DNA of 64,000 bases, taken from Brevibacterium sp. W7.2 (GTDB lineage: Bacteria; Actinomycetota; Actinomycetes; Actinomycetales; Brevibacteriaceae). Location: assembly GCF_018137945.1 (NCBI RefSeq), contig NZ_CP073089.1:2666001-2730000 (forward strand), in the 5' to 3' direction. The notes beneath the pieces were generated by a model that was not told the DNA's origin, ran no database searches, and worked only from the letters and a program-made list of their open reading frames with translations. The position numbers were made by a program, and so were the translations under genes. Positions 59,347 through 64,000 of the stretch are shown one piece after another; positions within the stretch are counted from its first letter, which is position 1, and every line of letters starts with the position of its first letter.

Positions 59347-59576
59347 GCGTTCTCCTCAGGGGGATGGAAGTCAGGGTCGCTGTCACGACCTGGCGAATGA
59401 GACAAATACCTGCAAAAGACTACCAGGGTGCGGGTCTCAGGCAGAAACCGAGCGGGCCCCTCTCCCCCGGTCTCGCGCCGGTCTCGGGTCCCATCGTGAG
59501 GAGGGTCTCGCCGAGGCGGCGCCCGGGTTCTCCTCAGGTGTGCCCAATGCCCGCTGCCGGGGTACGGGGATGCCGA

Positions 59577-59605
59577 AAGGGGCGGTCACAGTGTGACCGC
59601 CCCTT
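59577..59605 (-). terminator. Terminator between rplO and secY
   Basis: A 13-bp perfect stem (aaggggcggtcac/gtgaccgcccctt) with a 3-nt loop, 45 bp after the rplO stop and followed on the minus strand by a short T-run (the stem's own TT plus one T). It could end or attenuate the spc-type operon before secY. The remaining gap holds only the secY leader. Confidence 0.75.
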
Positions 59606-59650
59606 CCGTCTCGGGGTCCTGATGCCGTGCCCGCGTGTGCGGGCCCGCAC

Positions 59651-60103
59651 TCAGGCCTCGGTGGCGCTTCCGCCTGCAGCTGCGATCTTCTCGAGCGCCG
59701 AGCCCGAGAACTTGTCTGCAGTGATGTTGATCGCCACGGTGATCTCACCCGTGCCCAGAACCTTGACCGGCTGCTTCGGGCGCACAGCGCCCTTGGCGAC
59801 CAGATCGGCGACGGTGACGTCGCCGCCTTCCGGGAACAGAGCCGACAGCTTGTCGAGGTTGACGACCTGGAAGGTCACCTTCGCGGGGTTCTTGAACCCA
59901 CGCAGCTTGGGCAGACGCATGTGCATCGGCGTCTGTCCACCCTCGAAGCCGTGCGGAACCTGGTAGCGGGCCTTCGTGCCCTTGGTTCCGCGACCGGCGG
60001 TCTTGCCCTTCGAGCCCTCACCGCGACCCACACGGGTCTTCGCGGTCTTGGCGCCGGGGGCCGGACGGAGATCGTGGATCTTCAGTGCGTCGTTGTTCGC
60101 CAT
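59651..60103 (-). CDS. rplO: 50S ribosomal protein L15
   Basis: A 150-residue L15: [34 protein letters not shown] at the N-terminus and [11 protein letters not shown] in the centre. It assembles late into the 50S subunit. It begins 1 bp after rpmD. Confidence 0.98.
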   Translation of the reverse strand: MANNDALKIHDLRPAPGAKTAKTRVGRGEGSKGKTAGRGTKGTKARYQVPHGFEGGQTPMHMRLPKLRGFKNPAKVTFQVVNLDKLSALFPEGGDVTVADLVAKGAVRPKQPVKVLGTGEITVAINITADKFSGSALEKIAAAGGSATEA

Positions 60104-60104
60104 T

Positions 60105-60287
60105 TCAGTCCACCTCTTCCACTGTCACCAGGTGACGCACGACGTTGATCATGCCCCGGATCTCCGGGCGATCGTCGTGCACCACGACGTCGTTGATCCG
60201 CTTGAGGCCGAGCGAACGCAGCGAGTCGCGCTGGTTCTGCTTGCCGCCGATCTCGGACTTCTTCTGAGTTACCTTGAGCTTCGCCAT
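60105..60287 (-). CDS. rpmD: 50S ribosomal protein L30
   Basis: A 60-residue L30 ([33 protein letters not shown]). It overlaps rpsE by 1 bp and precedes rplO. Confidence 0.97.
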   Translation of the reverse strand: MAKLKVTQKKSEIGGKQNQRDSLRSLGLKRINDVVVHDDRPEIRGMINVVRHLVTVEEVD

Positions 60288-60952
60288 CAGGCCTTCGCCC
60301 CGCTTTCAGCAGCCGCGCGCAGAAGCGCGTGCGGTGCGACCTCGTCGACGGGCAGTCCACGGCGAGCCGCGACTTCCTCGGGACGCTCGAGGCTCTGGAG
60401 AGCCTTGATCGCAGCGTGGACGATGTTGATCGCGTTCGACGAACCCAGCGACTTGGACAGGATGTCCTGGACGCCGGCAGCGTCGAGCACTGCACGGACC
60501 GGACCGCCGGCGATGACGCCGGTACCCGGAGCGGCGGGACGGAGCAGGACGACGCCTGCCGCTTCCTCACCCTGGACGGGGTGGGGAATCGTCTTCTGGA
60601 TGCGGGGGACGCGGAAGAAGTTCTTCTTCGCCTCCTCGACACCCTTCGCGATGGCGGCGGGAACTTCCTTCGCCTTGCCGTAGCCCATGCCGACCATGCC
60701 GTCACCGTCACCGACGACGACGAGGGCGGTGAAGGAGAACCGACGTCCACCCTTGACGACCTTCGACACGCGGTTGATCGTGACGACGTGCTCGATGAAC
60801 TGGCTCTTCTCTTCGCGGTCTCCGCGACCGCCGCGACCGCGACCCTCGCCGCGTCCGCGACCCTGGCCGCGTCCGCCGCGGTTGTCACCGCCGCGGTTGT
60901 CGGAACCGCGGTTCTCAGCAGTCTCCTGCGAGACGTTGTTCTCTTCGCTCAT
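60287..60952 (-). CDS. rpsE: 30S ribosomal protein S5 with RGG-rich N-terminus
   Basis: A 221-residue S5. The conserved domains start near residue 48 ([33 protein letters not shown]) and continue with [13 protein letters not shown]. The first 47 residues are an Arg/Gly/Asn-rich tail with repeated GGxNRGG and GRGRG phrases, probably disordered and RNA-binding. S5 helps decoding accuracy. It overlaps rplR by 4 bp. Confidence 0.97.
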   Translation of the reverse strand: MSEENNVSQETAENRGSDNRGGDNRGGRGQGRGRGEGRGRGGRGDREEKSQFIEHVVTINRVSKVVKGGRRFSFTALVVVGDGDGMVGMGYGKAKEVPAAIAKGVEEAKKNFFRVPRIQKTIPHPVQGEEAAGVVLLRPAAPGTGVIAGGPVRAVLDAAGVQDILSKSLGSSNAINIVHAAIKALQSLERPEEVAARRGLPVDEVAPHALLRAAAESGAKA

Positions 60953-61329
60953 AGCGCCAATCCTCCTTCACGGGCACCTTCGGCGATGGCCTGCACACGG
61001 CCGTGGTAGGCGTTGCCTCCACGGTCGAACACGACGGCCTCGACGCCGGCTTCCTTGGCGCGCTGCGCAACCAGCTCGCCGACCTTGCGTGCCTTGCCGG
61101 TCTTATCTGCTTCGAGTGCGCGCAGATCGGCTTCCATGGTGGAGGCCGAGGCCAGGGTCTTGCCGACGGTGTCGTCGATGACCTGGACGAAGACGTGGCG
61201 CGTGGAACGGGTCACTGAGAGACGGGGACGCTCGGCCGTACCACTGACATGCTTGCGCAAACGAGTGTGACGGCGCTTGCGAGCAGCTGCCCTGCCCTTG
61301 CCGTAGCTTTCCTTCTTGCCAAAGGCCAT
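60949..61329 (-). CDS. rplR: 50S ribosomal protein L18
   Basis: A 126-residue L18 ([48 protein letters not shown]). It binds 5S rRNA. It lies 2 bp after rplF and overlaps rpsE. Confidence 0.98.
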   Translation of the reverse strand: MAFGKKESYGKGRAAARKRRHTRLRKHVSGTAERPRLSVTRSTRHVFVQVIDDTVGKTLASASTMEADLRALEADKTGKARKVGELVAQRAKEAGVEAVVFDRGGNAYHGRVQAIAEGAREGGLAL

Positions 61330-61331
61330 CT

Positions 61332-61868
61332 CTACTTACCAGCCTTTCCGACCTTGCGACGGACATTCTCTCCGGCGTAGCGGACACCCTTGCCCTTGTA
61401 GGGTTCGGGCTTGCGCAGCTTCCGGATATTCGCAGCGGTCTCGCCGACCAGCTGCTTGTCGATGCCGTGGACGGCCACCTTGTTCTGTCCTTCGACGGAG
61501 AACGAGATGCCCTCGGGCGGTTCGACGGTGATCGAGTGGCTGTAGCCGAGAGCGAACTCGAGGTTCGATCCCTTCGCCTGCACACGGTAACCGGTGCCGA
61601 CGATCTCGAGACCCTTCGTGTAGCCCTCGGTGACACCGATGATCATGTTGTTGATCAGGGTGCGCGACAGTCCGTGCAACGACCGCGATTCGCGCTCGTC
61701 GTTCGGACGGGCCACGGTGACCGTGCCCTCATCGAGCGACACGGTGATCGGCTCGGCGATGGTCACGGACAGTTCGCCCTTGGGGCCCTTGACGGCCACA
61801 TCCTGGCCGTCGATCTTGACCTCGACGCCAGACGGAACGGAGATCGGGTTCTTGCCGATGCGTGACAT
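61332..61868 (-). CDS. rplF: 50S ribosomal protein L6
   Basis: A 178-residue L6 with two repeats of the L6 fold ([20 protein letters not shown], and the C-terminal [20 protein letters not shown]). It sits near the factor-binding site. It lies 17 bp after rpsH. Confidence 0.98.
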   Translation of the reverse strand: MSRIGKNPISVPSGVEVKIDGQDVAVKGPKGELSVTIAEPITVSLDEGTVTVARPNDERESRSLHGLSRTLINNMIIGVTEGYTKGLEIVGTGYRVQAKGSNLEFALGYSHSITVEPPEGISFSVEGQNKVAVHGIDKQLVGETAANIRKLRKPEPYKGKGVRYAGENVRRKVGKAGK

Positions 61869-61885
61869 GCTCTTCTCCCCTTTCC

Positions 61886-62284
61886 TTACCAGACGTAGGC
61901 GAGGACTTCCCCACCCACACCCTTCTTGGCGGCCTGGCGATCCGTCAGGAGACCCGACGAGGTCGACAGGATGGCGATGCCGAGTCCACCGAGGACCTTC
62001 GGCAGGTTGGTCGACTTCGCGTAGACGCGCAGTCCCGGCTTCGACACACGGCGGAGGCCGGCGATCGAACGCTCACGGTTGGGACCGAACTTGAGATCGA
62101 GGCGCAGGGTCTTCCCGACGGTCGCGTCTTCGACGCTCCATCCGGTGATGTAGCCTTCGGCCTTGAGGATCTCGGCGATGTTCGACTTCAGCTTCGAGAA
62201 CGGCATGCTGACGTCCTCGTGGTAAGCCGAGTTGGCGTTGCGCAGACGCGTGAGCATGTCTGCGACTGGATCAGTCATTGTCAT
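61886..62284 (-). CDS. rpsH: 30S ribosomal protein S8
   Basis: A 132-residue S8 ([58 protein letters not shown]). It binds 16S helix 21 and in some bacteria represses this operon. rpsN, which often lies between rplE and rpsH, is missing; the 69-bp gap is too short for it. Confidence 0.98.
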   Translation of the reverse strand: MTMTDPVADMLTRLRNANSAYHEDVSMPFSKLKSNIAEILKAEGYITGWSVEDATVGKTLRLDLKFGPNRERSIAGLRRVSKPGLRVYAKSTNLPKVLGGLGIAILSTSSGLLTDRQAAKKGVGGEVLAYVW

Positions 62285-62353
62285 GTGGGCTCGTGCCCTT
62301 CCTCGTTACGGTTTCCGCCCGCGGCATGCGCGCTTGGACCTGCAACGTAGAGA

Positions 62354-62923
62354 TTATTTTGTCTTGAACGGGAAGCCGAGGTGGCGGAGCAGGGCCCGTC
62401 CCTCATCGTCGGTCTTCGCCGTCGTCACAACGGTGATGTCCATACCGCGGACACGATCGATGCGATCCTGATCGATCTCGTGGAACATCGACTGCTCCGT
62501 GAGACCGAAGGTGTAGTTGCCGTTGCCGTCGAACTGGCGGTCCGAGAGTCCGCGGAAGTCGCGGATGCGCGGGAGTGCCAGCGAGATGACCCGGTCGACG
62601 AATTCCCACATCCGGGCTCCGCGCATGGTGACGTGGGCGCCGATGGGCTGGCCTTCGCGCAGCTTGAACTGAGCGATGGACTTCTTCGCCCGCGTCACGA
62701 TCGGCTTCTGGCCGGTGATGAGGGTGAGGTCGTTGATCGCGCCCTCGATGAGCTTCGAGTCACGCGCTGCGTCACCCACACCCATGTTGACGACGACCTT
62801 CGTGAGGCCGGGAACCTGCATCGGGTTGGCGTAGTCGAACTCCTCCTGCAGCTTACCGACGATCTCATCGCGGTAGACCTGCTTGAGGCGCGGCGCCGGA
62901 CGGTTCGTGCTTGTCTCCGTCAT
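62354..62923 (-). CDS. rplE: 50S ribosomal protein L5
   Basis: A 189-residue L5 ([33 protein letters not shown], the C-terminal [18 protein letters not shown]). It binds 5S rRNA and P-site tRNA. It overlaps rplX by 1 bp. Confidence 0.98.
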   Translation of the reverse strand: MTETSTNRPAPRLKQVYRDEIVGKLQEEFDYANPMQVPGLTKVVVNMGVGDAARDSKLIEGAINDLTLITGQKPIVTRAKKSIAQFKLREGQPIGAHVTMRGARMWEFVDRVISLALPRIRDFRGLSDRQFDGNGNYTFGLTEQSMFHEIDQDRIDRVRGMDITVVTTAKTDDEGRALLRHLGFPFKTK

Positions 62924-63297
62924 CAGATCTCCTCCCCGGTGCGACGCGAGTAGCGGACCCGCACGGTCTTGGTGCGACCGTTGCGCTCCACCTGCTCTTC
63001 GCGGTATCCGACGCGGGTCGGCTTGTTGTCCTTGGGATCAACGAGCGCCACGTTGGACACATGGATGGGGGCTTCGTGAGTCTCACGGCCACCGGCGGTG
63101 CCGCCGGCCTGAGTCTGCGTTGCCTTCTTGTGCTTGATCACGCGGTTGACGCCCTCGACGAGGACGCGGTTGCGCTCGGGGTAGACGGCAAGGACCTTGC
63201 CCTGCTTCCCACGATCGCCGCCGCGCGACTGACGGGCACCTGCGATCACCTGGACGAGGTCGCCCTTCTTGATCTTGAGCTTGTTCGCCATGCTCAC
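62923..63297 (-). CDS. rplX: 50S ribosomal protein L24
   Basis: A 124-residue L24 with the KOW motif ([40 protein letters not shown]). It is an early assembly protein at the tunnel exit. It overlaps rplN by 4 bp. Confidence 0.98.
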   Translation of the reverse strand: MSMANKLKIKKGDLVQVIAGARQSRGGDRGKQGKVLAVYPERNRVLVEGVNRVIKHKKATQTQAGGTAGGRETHEAPIHVSNVALVDPKDNKPTRVGYREEQVERNGRTKTVRVRYSRRTGEEI

Positions 63298-63662
63298 AAC
63301 ACCTCCGGTGCCAGGGAGACGATCTTCATGAACTTCTTGTCACGCAATTCGCGTCCCACGGGTCCGAAGATGCGGGTGCCGCGGGGTTCCCCATCAGCCT
63401 TGAGAATGACAGCTGCATTCTCGTCGAACTTGATGTAGGAGCCGTCCGGGCGGCGGCGCTCCTTGGCCGTGCGAACGATGACGGCCTTGACGACGTCACC
63501 CTTCTTCACGTTGCCGCCGGGGATTGCGTCCTTGACGGTGGCCACGATGGTGTCACCGATCGAGGCGTAGCGCCGACCGGAACCGCCGAGGATCCTGATG
63601 GCCAGGATCTCCTTGGCTCCGGTGTTGTCGGCGACTTTGAGTCGCGACTCTTGCTGAATCAC
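63294..63662 (-). CDS. rplN: 50S ribosomal protein L14
   Basis: A 122-residue L14 ([61 protein letters not shown]). It contacts the 30S subunit and initiation factors. It lies 149 bp downstream of rpsQ. That gap carries a palindromic region near 63756-63782 (ccatggcctgagag/ctctcaggccatgg). Confidence 0.98.
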   Translation of the reverse strand: MIQQESRLKVADNTGAKEILAIRILGGSGRRYASIGDTIVATVKDAIPGGNVKKGDVVKAVIVRTAKERRRPDGSYIKFDENAAVILKADGEPRGTRIFGPVGRELRDKKFMKIVSLAPEVL

Positions 63663-63755
63663 TGTTTTCTCCTGTCGTCGCGCTGGTTCTCACATCGCTG
63701 CGAGCCTTGCGGAACGGATTCATTGACATACTCGCCCCGTTCCCGGTAGCCGCCC

Positions 63756-63782
63756 ATGGCCTGAGAGTCTCAGGCCATGGGC
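63756..63782 (-). terminator. Hairpin between rpsQ and rplN
   Basis: ccatggcctgag pairs with ctcaggccatgg around a very small loop, between the rpsQ stop and rplN. It could be a partial terminator or processing site inside the ribosomal operon. There is no clear T-tract. Confidence 0.5.
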
Positions 63783-63811
63783 GGGACCGGGAGGGAGGGG
63801 CGAACGCTGGA

Positions 63812-64000
63812 TTACTTGGCGCGTTCGATGATCTCGACGAGCCGCCAGCGCTTCGCGGCCGAAACCGGACGCGTCTCAGCCACACGGACGAGGTCGCCGA
63901 TGCCGGCGGTGTTCTCCTCGTCGTGGGCCTTGAGCTTGACCGACTTGCGCATGACCTTGCCGTAGAGGCGGTGCTTCTTGCGCTCTTCGATCTCGACGAC
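63812..64000 (-). CDS. rpsQ: 30S ribosomal protein S17 (partial, N-terminus beyond the window)
   Basis: The last 63 residues of S17 are visible, in frame to the window edge: [31 protein letters not shown] and the C-terminal [13 protein letters not shown]. The start lies beyond 64000. It precedes rplN, as in the standard S10/spc order. Confidence 0.95.
   Translation of the reverse strand, partial: VVEIEERKKHRLYGKVMRKSVKLKAHDEENTAGIGDLVRVAETRPVSAAKRWRLVEIIERAK

Overview
The window is a stretch of high-GC actinobacterial chromosome. The rRNA sequence, the split ribosomal-protein clusters, the absence of rpsD and rpsN from their usual neighbours and the many leaderless promoters all fit Micrococcales. 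The 16S sequence looks most like Brevibacterium; I judged this by eye and could not search it. No phage, transposase, CRISPR array or tRNA was found.

Left part (1-14.7 kb, mostly minus strand): an oligopeptide-type ABC importer operon ending in an amidase (98-6685); the clpS-DUF2017-MBL hydrolase-rph-rdgB operon (6830-9991), divergent from pncB; a DUF3039/helicase pair; a flavin reductase-like protein and a GNAT enzyme.

Centre-left (14.7-26.4 kb): one complete rRNA operon on the minus strand (16S-23S-5S) with two promoters, repeated antitermination-like motifs and tandem terminators. Then come a YedK-type DNA-protein crosslink protein, a MarR regulator and a valine-degradation operon (acyl-CoA dehydrogenase, 3-hydroxyisobutyryl-CoA hydrolase, enoyl-CoA hydratase) with a palindromic operator over its promoter, followed by a nitronate monooxygenase-like gene.

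Centre (26.5-39.1 kb): an APP1-type phosphatase and trpS; cstA with its small partner; a paired SMR exporter; xth; a GNAT; a divergent LysE/LysR pair; and a one-carbon folate hub (glyA-folD divergent from purU).

39.3-43.9 kb: an unfamiliar three-gene cluster. It encodes a PaaK/CapK-like adenylate-forming enzyme, a small unknown protein, and an 856-residue fusion of a GNAT-like domain to an Acg-like nitroreductase. This is the best candidate for an undescribed pathway. A PutP symporter follows.

Right part (45.6-64 kb): ribosomal proteins on the minus strand. The alpha-type block (infA-rpmJ-rpsM-rpsK-rpoA-rplQ) is separated from the spc-type block (rpsQ to secY-adk-map) by about 7.4 kb of unrelated genes: an MFS transporter, a 1000-residue wall-anchored peptidase, a PatB-like lyase, a PaaX-like regulator and a small membrane protein. 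A 60-bp repeat lies twice downstream of putP. Several minus-strand terminator hairpins are followed by the same octamer, GCATTCAC.
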